Part shown: positions 24,712 to 32,217 of the stretch, piece after piece | Numbering within the stretch: position 1 is the stretch's first letter | How the letters are laid out: every line of letters starts with the position of its first letter | Source of the DNA: Deltaproteobacteria bacterium | GTDB taxonomy: Bacteria > Myxococcota_A > UBA796 > GCA-2862545 | Reading direction: 5' to 3' | Assembly: GCA_006226595.1 (NCBI GenBank) | Contig: SBGP01000013.1 | Location: forward strand, 22,164-86,163 | Length of the DNA stretch: 64,000 nucleotides | Notes under the pieces: model-generated | Told to the model about the DNA's origin: nothing | Seen by the model: only the letters and a program-made list of their open reading frames with translations | Databases searched by the model: none | Program-made: the position numbers and the translations under genes

Positions 24712-24830
24712 ACCGACGTCGCTCCCGCGGCCTCGGCCGCCGGCTCCCGATGACCTGACCCTCCGCGCGCTCGCCCGTGCGGTTGCTGGCCTGCGTGTGC
24801 AGGCCGACCTCATTGTGTCTGGAGTCGGCG

Positions 24831-25847
24831 TTGACCGATCACATCTCCCTGTCTCGGCTCGGCTGGGACGAGGCCTGGGCTGCAGAGCTGCACCCGGGCG
24901 AAACCGCCGCACGCGTGCTCACCACGCACCGCGGTGCTGCCGTCGTCTGCGCGCCTTCGGGCGTGCGTACCCTCGATCTGCCCGATCCCATCGCCGTCGC
25001 CGGTGACTGGGTCACGGTGGAGGAAGAGGAGCACCGCTCGCTCGTCGGGCGCGTGCTGAACCGTCGAACCCTCATCCGTCGTCGCGCCGCAGACGACGTA
25101 GGAGACCAGTTTCTCGCGGCCAACGTAGACACGTGCTTCCTGGCCACCTCGCTCAACCAGGACTTCAACCTCAGGCGCTTGCTCCGCTTCTCAGCGGTGG
25201 TCGGCGACTCCGGAGCCGAGGTCGTGGTGGTGCTCACCAAGGCGGATCTGTGCCCGAATCCCTGGGCCCGGGTCGCGGAGGTCGAGCGCTTGATGCCCGG
25301 CGTGCCGGTGCTCGCCACGAGCGCGGTGTGGGGCCTGGAGGGGGCCCTCGACCCCTGGCTCGGTCCGGGGCGCACGGTGTGCTTTCTCGGGACCTCGGGC
25401 GTCGGCAAGTCCTCGCTCGTCAACGCGCTGATGGGCGATGCCGTGCAGACGGTCAAGGCCCAGCGCGAGGACGACGACCGTGGGCGGCACACGACCGTGC
25501 GTCGCGAGCTGCTCGTGCTGCCCGAGGACCGCGGGTGCGTACTCGACACGCCCGGCATTCGCGCCGTGGGTGTGGACTCGACCGACGCGGTGCGCTCGGC
25601 CTTCGCGGACATCGAGGCCATGGCCGAGGCTTGCCGCTATCGGGACTGCGAGCACGACTCGGAGCCCGGGTGCGCGGTGGTGGAGGCCCTTGCGAGCGGG
25701 GAGCTCTCCGAGGAGCGGCTGACCAACTGGCAGAAGCTGCTTCGTGAGGCCACACGCCACGAGGCCAAGGGCTATCGCAAGCGCGCCGGTCAGAAGCGCA
25801 AGTACAGCCGCAAGTCGTACGCCGGCGAGCGTCTGGACGAGTGGTGA
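24831..25847 (+). CDS. rsgA: Small ribosomal subunit biogenesis GTPase RsgA
   Basis: RsgA is a circularly permuted GTPase that checks late 30S subunit maturation. The 338-residue protein has the OB-fold (about 40-90), then G4 LTKADLC, G5 ATSAVWG, G1 GTSGVGKSSLVNAL and G3 DTPGIR, in the permuted order. The C-terminal zinc site CRYRDCEHDSEPGC is complete, and a basic tail (KRKYSRKSYAG) follows. The TTG at 24831 has GGAG 6 nt upstream and is preferred to an in-frame GTG 54 nt earlier. Confidence 0.93.
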   Translation: MTDHISLSRLGWDEAWAAELHPGETAARVLTTHRGAAVVCAPSGVRTLDLPDPIAVAGDWVTVEEEEHRSLVGRVLNRRTLIRRRAADDVGDQFLAANVDTCFLATSLNQDFNLRRLLRFSAVVGDSGAEVVVVLTKADLCPNPWARVAEVERLMPGVPVLATSAVWGLEGALDPWLGPGRTVCFLGTSGVGKSSLVNALMGDAVQTVKAQREDDDRGRHTTVRRELLVLPEDRGCVLDTPGIRAVGVDSTDAVRSAFADIEAMAEACRYRDCEHDSEPGCAVVEALASGELSEERLTNWQKLLREATRHEAKGYRKRAGQKRKYSRKSYAGERLDEW

Positions 25848-25934
25848 GGCGGGCCGGTGGCCCGATTCGCTCGCGCAGCGGGTCGGGTCATCGGTGGCGC
25901 GGGCCGGTGTGGTAGCACCGTGGCAGGAGGCTTC

Positions 25935-26789
25935 ATGAGCCAGTTTCTTGCCGATATCAAAGCGACCTTCGGGCCCGAGGCGCTCGTGCGCCTGGTCTTC
26001 GACTGGGCTCCCGGGCTGATTGCCGCGACCCTGACCCTGGTTGTGTTCTGGTTCCTGAATCGCGTGGTCGCGCGCATCCTCGACCGGGTGTTCGCACGGG
26101 CCGAGCTCGACCTCACCGCGGCGGCCTTCGTGCACACGATGGTGCGCTTCGGGCTCGGCGTCGTCGGCGTGCTCACCGCCCTCAACCAGCTCGGTGTCGA
26201 CACGACCTCGGTGCTCGCGAGCCTGGGCGTGGTCGGCCTCACCCTCGGCTTTGCGGCCCAGAACACGCTGTCCAACGTGATCAGCGGACTGTTCATCTTC
26301 TGGGACCGCCCCTTCGTGCTCGGGGACCTGGTCGAGGTCGATGGCGAGTACGGGCGTGTCGACTCCATCACCCTGCGCTCGACCCGACTCGTGACGGTGG
26401 ATGGGCGTATGCTCGCCATCCCGAACGCAATCATTGCCGAGAGCAAGGTGGCTTCCTACACCAACTTCCCGCACCTTCGCCTCGATCTCGAGGTCACCGT
26501 GGGCGTCAACGAGCCCATCGGCAAGGTGCGCGAGGTGCTGCTCGGCCTGTGCAACGAGCCGCAGTTCCTGACCGAGCCCGCCCCCGAGGTCGTGGTGGTC
26601 GCGCTCAACGACTACAACGTCCTCGTCGAGCTTCGCGTGTGGCTGCGGGACGAGACCACCCACATGCGCGAGCGCTTCGCCCTGCGCGAGCGCATGAAGG
26701 ACGCGCTGGATGCGGCCCAGGTCGAGATGCCGTTCGAGACGCTCCAGCTGCTCCCGATGGACGTGCGAACGACGCAGGCTCCCGCGTGA
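25935..26789 (+). CDS. MscS family mechanosensitive channel
   Basis: The 284-residue protein has about three transmembrane helices. The pore-lining TM3 begins at VVGLTLGFAAQNTLSNVISG, with the conserved 'GFAaQ..l.N..SG' pattern. The cytoplasmic beta domain follows (RPFVLGDLVEVDGEYGRVDSI), and an alpha/beta C-terminal part ends at LLPMD. It is close in length to E. coli MscS and should release solutes at hypoosmotic shock. AGGAGG lies 5 nt before the ATG. It follows rsgA by 87 nt in the same direction. Confidence 0.93.
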   Translation: MSQFLADIKATFGPEALVRLVFDWAPGLIAATLTLVVFWFLNRVVARILDRVFARAELDLTAAAFVHTMVRFGLGVVGVLTALNQLGVDTTSVLASLGVVGLTLGFAAQNTLSNVISGLFIFWDRPFVLGDLVEVDGEYGRVDSITLRSTRLVTVDGRMLAIPNAIIAESKVASYTNFPHLRLDLEVTVGVNEPIGKVREVLLGLCNEPQFLTEPAPEVVVVALNDYNVLVELRVWLRDETTHMRERFALRERMKDALDAAQVEMPFETLQLLPMDVRTTQAPA

Positions 26790-26843
26790 AGCGTGGCTTC
26801 GACCGGATCGACGGGGAAGTTCCCGCCGGAGCGTCCCCGGCGC

Positions 26844-26871
26844 TTGACGGGCACCCCGCCGGCGTTAGGTT
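26844..26871 (+). promoter_or_regulatory. Promoter of the barrel-ABC export operon
   Basis: TTGACG (26844-26849) and TAGGTT (26866-26871) are spaced by 16 nt. The predicted start falls near 26878, at the left edge of an 18-bp palindrome. The -35 element matches 5 of 6 consensus positions. Confidence 0.6.
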
Positions 26872-26877
26872 CAGTCA

Positions 26878-26895
26878 TATCGGAAACATCCGATA
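26878..26895. promoter_or_regulatory. 18-bp operator palindrome at the transcription start
   Basis: TATCGGAAACATCCGATA has perfect 7-bp arms around AACA. It begins 7 nt after the -10 element, overlapping the expected +1, which is a typical site for a TetR- or MarR-type repressor. No such regulator gene is adjacent. Confidence 0.65.
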
Positions 26896-26901
26896 ATTCA
26901 G

Positions 26902-28194
26902 ATGGAGCTTTGCTTGCCTCGCCTCCTGCTCGCCGCCCTGCTCCTCGCCACGCCCCTGGCGAGCGCTGAGGAGCCCACGGGCACGGCCTCCGGCTTCGCC
27001 GAGCTCCGCATCACCGGCAGCGTCGGGGTCGAGGGCAAGGCGTTCCAGGCGGTCGAGCGCTTCCGGCCGACCTTCGAGGCCGACCTCGCGGAGCGCTGGG
27101 TCCTGGCGACGACCATCGAGGCGCACCTCGCGCAGGGACGTGACACCGAAGAAGAGCTGGTCCGGGTGATCCAGAACAGCGAGCTCGGCGATCTCGTGCC
27201 CGACGGCACCTTCCCCGAGAACAACAACGAGCGCCTCGACATCGACGACGCGGGGGACGTGTTCCGCGTCGATCGGCTGTACCTGGACCACTACGGCGAG
27301 AAGGTCGACGTGCGCATCGGCCGCCAGGCGCTGCAGTGGGGCTCGGCCTACGCGGTGAACCCGACCGATCCGTTCCCGCAGGTGCTCGTCACCGAGCCCT
27401 GGGCACCGCGCGCGGGCATCAACGCTGGACGCATCACCGTGCCCTTCGGCGGCGTCCACAAGGTCCAGGCGGTGCTCGCCACCGACGACCTGTTCACCGA
27501 GCTTCGCGGCGCGGGCCGACTCACGTTCAACGCGCTGCAGACCGACTGGAGCGTGGTCGGTTGGGGGCGTCACACCAACCTCCTCTCCGAGGATGGCGTG
27601 TACGACGGGCTCGTCGGCGTGGACCTCCGCGGAACCCTCGGCGTCGGCTGGTGGCTCGAGGGCGGGCTGCGCCTCGCCGAGGAGAAGTACGGCCTGCTCG
27701 CGGTGGGCGTGGACTACTCGTTCCCGGTATTCCAGTCGTTCATCGTCGTCGGTCAGTACATCTACAACGGCGCTGGCGAGCCGGACCCCGACAACTACGA
27801 TCCACTGGCCCGCTTCCAGATGGTCATGGACCCTGACGCGGCCTCGGCTCTCGATCCAGCAGCGCCGTTCTTCCTCGGGCAGCACTACGCCATGCTCGTG
27901 GTCAATGCCGGGCTCACCCAGGACCTGAGCTTCACGCTCGCCTCCTTCCAGAACCTCGAGGACGGGTCCGGTTTCGCCGTGCCCACGGTCGGCGTGCGCC
28001 CGAACGGCTGGTGGGAGGTGTCGCTGTCGGCACAGCTGCCGTACCGTCTCGCGGGTCCCGGCGAGTTCTCTCCCGCGGACGAGGACCTCGTGCTCTCGGT
28101 CGAGCCGCTCCCGGGTGTCGGCCCGTACACCGCGGACTTCTCGGGCATCTACCCCGATGCCACCTTCATCCTCTGGACCCGTGCCAGCTTCTAG
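26902..28194 (+). CDS. Outer-membrane beta-barrel protein of an ABC export operon
   Basis: The 430-residue product has a signal peptide (LLLAALLLATPLASA) and many alternating strands ending in the aromatic residue pattern FILWTRASF, so an outer-membrane barrel is likely. IGRQALQWGSAYAVNPTDPF resembles DUF1302-type and carboxy-terminal porin-like proteins that accompany RND or ABC exporters. It is the first gene of a five-gene operon with an ABC ATPase, two FtsX permeases and a LolA-like protein. The ATG has no ribosome binding site because the palindrome lies there; a TTG at 26914 with GGAG 6 nt upstream may be the real start. Confidence 0.8.
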   Translation: MELCLPRLLLAALLLATPLASAEEPTGTASGFAELRITGSVGVEGKAFQAVERFRPTFEADLAERWVLATTIEAHLAQGRDTEEELVRVIQNSELGDLVPDGTFPENNNERLDIDDAGDVFRVDRLYLDHYGEKVDVRIGRQALQWGSAYAVNPTDPFPQVLVTEPWAPRAGINAGRITVPFGGVHKVQAVLATDDLFTELRGAGRLTFNALQTDWSVVGWGRHTNLLSEDGVYDGLVGVDLRGTLGVGWWLEGGLRLAEEKYGLLAVGVDYSFPVFQSFIVVGQYIYNGAGEPDPDNYDPLARFQMVMDPDAASALDPAAPFFLGQHYAMLVVNAGLTQDLSFTLASFQNLEDGSGFAVPTVGVRPNGWWEVSLSAQLPYRLAGPGEFSPADEDLVLSVEPLPGVGPYTADFSGIYPDATFILWTRASF

Positions 28195-28202
28195 GACGAC
28201 CC

Positions 28203-28880
28203 ATGGCCCTGTGTGAACTCGACAACGTCGACAAGATCTACGGAAGCGGAGAGCTCGCCGTGTACGCGCTCAAGGCGGTGACCACCACGGTCACCGAGGG
28301 CGAGTTCACCGTGTTCTCCGGACCGTCGGGCTCGGGCAAGACCACGCTGCTCAACATGGTCGGCTGCCTCGACGTCCCTTCCAGCGGCACCGTGAAGATT
28401 GCCGGCACCGACGTCGGGCGGCTGTCGCAGGTGGAGCTCGCGCACCTGCGCGCGGACAAGATCGGCTTCATCTTCCAGAGCTTCAACCTCATCCCCGTGC
28501 TCTCGGCGGTCGAGAACGTGGAGCTCGCGCTGCAGCTCGCCGGCCAGGTCGAAGGTCGCCGGGACAAGGCGTCCGGCATCCTCGACAAGGTCGGCCTCGG
28601 AAGCCTGCTGCACCGGCGTCCCAACGAGCTCTCCGGCGGTCAGCAGCAGCGCGTCGCGATTGCCCGCGCCCTGGTGAAGCACCCGTCGCTGATCATCGCC
28701 GACGAGCCGACCGCGAACCTCGACAGCAAGAGCGGCGGCGCCGTCCTCGACCTCATGCGCGAGATGAACGAGGAGAGCGGCGTGACCTTCTTGTTCTCGA
28801 CCCACGACCCGGCGGTGATGGAGCGCGCGAAGCGCGTCGTCACGCTGGTCGACGGCGTGATCGCCGACCAGGGGAGGTAG
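28203..28880 (+). CDS. ABC transporter ATPase, LolD/MacB type
   Basis: The 225-residue protein is a complete ABC ATPase: Walker A GPSGSGKTTL, Q-loop GFIFQSFNLIPVLSAVENV (typical of the LolD/MacB/FtsE group), signature LSGGQQQRVAIARAL, Walker B LIIADEPTANLD and H-loop STHDP. It should power the two FtsX-type permeases encoded directly downstream. Machines of this class usually extrude lipoproteins or other envelope-bound substrates rather than import. It starts 8 nt after the barrel gene. Confidence 0.95.
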   Translation: MALCELDNVDKIYGSGELAVYALKAVTTTVTEGEFTVFSGPSGSGKTTLLNMVGCLDVPSSGTVKIAGTDVGRLSQVELAHLRADKIGFIFQSFNLIPVLSAVENVELALQLAGQVEGRRDKASGILDKVGLGSLLHRRPNELSGGQQQRVAIARALVKHPSLIIADEPTANLDSKSGGAVLDLMREMNEESGVTFLFSTHDPAVMERAKRVVTLVDGVIADQGR

Positions 28881-28883
28881 CGG

Positions 28884-30101
28884 GTGTACCTCTTCCGACT
28901 CGCGTTCAAGAACCTGTGGCGAAGCCCGGGTCGCAACGCCCTCACCACCATCGCGGTCGTGGCGGGGGTGTGGATGCTCATCCTCGGCCAGGGCTTCATC
29001 GGCGGGTTCAAGGAGAACATCATCCGCGCGCAGGTCGACACGGTCTCCGGCCACCTGTTCGCCGTGCCCTCGGACTACCCGACCACGGGCCTGTCGCACC
29101 CGATCGACGAGCTCGTCGAGGTCGACGCCGACGACGTCGCCTGGCTCGATGCGAACACCAGGGCATGGACCAAGCGCACCCTGTTCACGCCGCGCGTGAT
29201 CTCCGGTGCCGACGGCATTCGCGCCCGCGGCATCGTCATCGACTGGGACAAGGACCCCACGGTCTTCGACCGCCGCACGTGGAACGTGAGCCCCGAGGAC
29301 GCGCTCGACGAGCCTGGCGTGCTGCTCTCGAAGGGGGTCGCCCGCCTGCTCGAGGTCGGTCCCGGCGACGCGGTGACGCTGGAAGCGCGCACGCACTCCG
29401 GCCAGATCAACGCGCTGCGCGTGCAGGTCCGCGGGGTCGTGTCCGTGGCGAACCCGATGATCGACAACCTCGGCATCTTCGTCGACCGCGAGCTCGGCGA
29501 GGACCTGCTGCGGCTCGGCGGCAAGGCCTCCCACGTGGTGATGATGATCGACGACCGCGATGCGACGGCGGCGACCAAGGCGGCCATCGGCGACCGCTTC
29601 GGCGATGGCGTCGACATCGTCACCTGGCAGGAAGAGACCAAGGAACTCCTCGACCTGCAGGAGATCCGCCAGCGCGCCCTGAACTTCCTCGTGCTCGCGC
29701 TGCTCGCGATGAGCGGCGCCGGCATCGCGAACACGGTGCTCATGGCGGCCTACGAGCGCGTCGGCGAGATCGGCACGCTGCGCGCGATGGGCATGACCCA
29801 GCGCGACGTGCTCGGCTTGTTCCTCATCGAGGGAGGCCTGGTCGGCGTGCTCGGCTCGGTGCTCGGCGTCGTCCTCGGTGCGTCGATGGTCGGCTACTGG
29901 TCGGTCAATCCCATCGATCTCTCCGGCCAGATGGACCAGATCGGCAACAACATCCCCGTGTCCACCTTCCTGTGGACCGTGTTCGAGCCGTCGGTGCTCG
30001 TCCGGGGCTTCTTCTTCGGCGTGATCATGGCCACGCTCGCCAGCGTCTACCCGGCGCGGGTGGCGTCCAACATGAGCCCCGCAGACGCGGTGAGGGCCTG
30101 A
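28884..30101 (+). CDS. FtsX-like ABC permease (LolC/E or MacB type), subunit 1
   Basis: The 405-residue protein has a TM near the N-terminus (NALTTIAVVAGVWMLILGQG), a large periplasmic MacB-PCD domain of about 230 residues, and three C-terminal helices of the FtsX domain. Between those helices is the GEIGTLRAMGMTQRDVLGLFL coupling segment. This topology fits LolC/E and MacB. The GTG start has GGGGAGG upstream. It overlaps the second permease by one nucleotide (TGATG), so the two are probably made in equal amounts and form a heterodimer. Confidence 0.92.
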   Translation: MYLFRLAFKNLWRSPGRNALTTIAVVAGVWMLILGQGFIGGFKENIIRAQVDTVSGHLFAVPSDYPTTGLSHPIDELVEVDADDVAWLDANTRAWTKRTLFTPRVISGADGIRARGIVIDWDKDPTVFDRRTWNVSPEDALDEPGVLLSKGVARLLEVGPGDAVTLEARTHSGQINALRVQVRGVVSVANPMIDNLGIFVDRELGEDLLRLGGKASHVVMMIDDRDATAATKAAIGDRFGDGVDIVTWQEETKELLDLQEIRQRALNFLVLALLAMSGAGIANTVLMAAYERVGEIGTLRAMGMTQRDVLGLFLIEGGLVGVLGSVLGVVLGASMVGYWSVNPIDLSGQMDQIGNNIPVSTFLWTVFEPSVLVRGFFFGVIMATLASVYPARVASNMSPADAVRA

Positions 30102-31327
30102 TGCTCCTGCTTCGACTCGCAGTCCGCAACGCGCGGCGCAACGTGACCCGCTCCGCGCTCACCGCGTTCACGGTGATGCTCGGCACCGCACTCGTGTGCG
30201 TGTTCCTGTCTTGGATCGAGGGCGTGTTCGGCACGACCCTGCTCGGCTCGACGAACGCCATCGGCCACGTGAGGGTCGTCGACCCGGACTTCGCCCAGCG
30301 CGAGCAGCTCCAGCCGATGTACGAGAACGTGCCTGACGCGCTCGCCTTCGCCGAGAAGCTGTCGAGCAAGCCCGGGGTCGTCGCCGCCTTCCCGAAGATC
30401 ATGACCGGCGCCACGGTCGAGGTCGACGGCACCATCGGCGACGTGTTCGCGCCCGTCGCGGGTGCCCCGGCCGCGTACTTCAGCGACCGCCTCGATGCGG
30501 GCAAGTCGCTGGTCGACGGCACGCTGTTCACCGGCAAGGGCAAGGAGTTCGTGATCGGCGTCAAGGTCGCCGAGAAGGCCAAGGCCAAGGTCGGCGACGA
30601 GCTCGTGCTCACCGGGGTCACCCAGGACGGGGCGACATCCGCGATCATCGGCACCATCGTCGGCATCACCTCGGGCGATGCGCTCACCAGTCAGCAGATC
30701 TGGGCGCCCCTCGACGAGATCCAGTACCTGACCGACCTCGGCGACGCGTCCACCGAGGTGCTCGTGTTCGCGGACGACTACGAGAATGGCAGCGACCTCG
30801 CGGCCTCACTGCGCGCGGACCCCGACCTCGCCGAGTACACCGTGCAGGCGTGGGACGAGCGCGAGCCGTTCAACGGGCTGATGCAGACCGTGCAGGTGAT
30901 GAAGGTCATCATGAACGGCATCATGGTGTTCATCGCCTCGCTCGCGATCTGGAACACGATGACGATGAGCGTGCTCGAGCGGACCAGCGAGATCGGCGTT
31001 CTCCGCGCCATGGGACTGACGCGCGGCCGCACCGTGTTGCTGTTCCTCTACGAGGCCGTGCTCATCGGCGCCATGGGCGGCGTGGCGGGCCTGTTCCTCG
31101 GCGGCGGCCTCGCCTATTACCTCGAGGTCCACGGCGTCGAGCTCGGCGAGGAGGTCACCCAGAACATGGATGCGAACATGGCCATGTCCTCCCACGTGTA
31201 CGGCGACGTCAACGCCGAGGTCCTGATCACCGCGTTCTTCGTCGGCCTGCTCATGGCAGCGGTCGGCAGCCTCGTCCCCGCGATTCGCGCGAGCCGGGTC
31301 GAACCCGTCGTCGCGATGCGCGCCTAG
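30101..31327 (+). CDS. FtsX-like ABC permease, subunit 2
   Basis: The 408-residue protein has the same layout as subunit 1: N-terminal TM (SALTAFTVMLGTALVCVFLS), a periplasmic domain and three C-terminal helices with SEIGVLRAMGLTRGRTVLLFL. It ends at RASRVEPVVAMRA, the typical FtsX end. It should pair with subunit 1 on the ATPase from 28203. No membrane-fusion protein is encoded in the operon, which argues for a Lol-type release mechanism, with the LolA-like protein downstream as receiver. Confidence 0.92.
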   Translation: MLLLRLAVRNARRNVTRSALTAFTVMLGTALVCVFLSWIEGVFGTTLLGSTNAIGHVRVVDPDFAQREQLQPMYENVPDALAFAEKLSSKPGVVAAFPKIMTGATVEVDGTIGDVFAPVAGAPAAYFSDRLDAGKSLVDGTLFTGKGKEFVIGVKVAEKAKAKVGDELVLTGVTQDGATSAIIGTIVGITSGDALTSQQIWAPLDEIQYLTDLGDASTEVLVFADDYENGSDLAASLRADPDLAEYTVQAWDEREPFNGLMQTVQVMKVIMNGIMVFIASLAIWNTMTMSVLERTSEIGVLRAMGLTRGRTVLLFLYEAVLIGAMGGVAGLFLGGGLAYYLEVHGVELGEEVTQNMDANMAMSSHVYGDVNAEVLITAFFVGLLMAAVGSLVPAIRASRVEPVVAMRA

Positions 31328-31335
31328 GAGCCCCC

Positions 31336-32109
31336 ATGCGAAGCCTGATCACCGCGCTGTGCCTGATGCTCGCGGCCCCCGCCCTCGCCGAGGAGCCCGC
31401 CGCGGCCCCCCGGTTCGCCGAGCAGCCGACGGCCGAGCAACTGCTGTCGGCCCTCGACGACAACCTCACCTTCGAGTCGCGGACGACGACGATCAAGATG
31501 ACGGTCGTGAACCCGCGCCGTACCCGTGAGTTCACGATGCGGACCTTCGCCCGCGGAGAGGACGAGGCCTCCATCGAGTACCTGTCGCCGACCCGCGACG
31601 CCGGGACCAAGATGCTCCGTCGTGGCGACGAGCTGTGGATGTACATCCCCAACGTCGAGCGCACCCAGAAGATCTCCGGACACATGCTTCGCCAGGGGAT
31701 GATGGGCTCGGACATGTCCTACGAGGACATGATGGCGAGCACCGAGTGGGAGGAGCTGTACACCGCCTCGGTCACGGGGGCCGACGAGGTGAACGGTCGC
31801 AAGTGCTGGAAGGTCGAGCTGCTCGCGAAGGACGACACGGTGACCTACCCGAAGCGGGTGAGCTGTGTGGATGCCGAGACGGGCATTCCGACCAAGCAGG
31901 AGCTGTACGCACTCTCCGGCATGCTGCTCAAGACGTGGACCATGGAGGACGTGAAGATCTTCGAGGGCGGACGTCGCTTCCCGACCAAGATGACCATCTC
32001 GGACAAGCTGAAGGAGGGCACGTACACGACCATCGAGATGTCCGACATCACGTTCGGCGTCGAGCTCGAGGACGAGATCTTCTCGCAGCGCTGGCTGGAG
32101 CGCCGCTAG
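31336..32109 (+). CDS. LolA/LolB-fold outer membrane lipoprotein-sorting protein
   Basis: The 257-residue exported protein (signal MRSLITALCLMLAAPALA) belongs to the 'outer membrane lipoprotein-sorting protein' family related to LolA. Features are TTTIKMTVVNPRRTREFTMR, then GTKMLRRGDELWMYIPNVER and SGHMLRQGMMGSDMSYEDM. Such proteins form a half-barrel that binds lipids or lipidated cargo in the periplasm. With the two permeases and barrel protein it suggests a path from inner to outer membrane. GGAG precedes the ATG. Cargo is unknown. Confidence 0.9.
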   Translation: MRSLITALCLMLAAPALAEEPAAAPRFAEQPTAEQLLSALDDNLTFESRTTTIKMTVVNPRRTREFTMRTFARGEDEASIEYLSPTRDAGTKMLRRGDELWMYIPNVERTQKISGHMLRQGMMGSDMSYEDMMASTEWEELYTASVTGADEVNGRKCWKVELLAKDDTVTYPKRVSCVDAETGIPTKQELYALSGMLLKTWTMEDVKIFEGGRRFPTKMTISDKLKEGTYTTIEMSDITFGVELEDEIFSQRWLERR

Positions 32110-32217
32110 CGAGACGCGGCGCCGGACCCTCGCTGGCAAGGGGATTCTCGACCCCTCCGTGGGGACGCTCATGCGGCTTGACCCTTCCGGGGGCCTCTGG
32201 GATCCTGCCTTCGGAGG

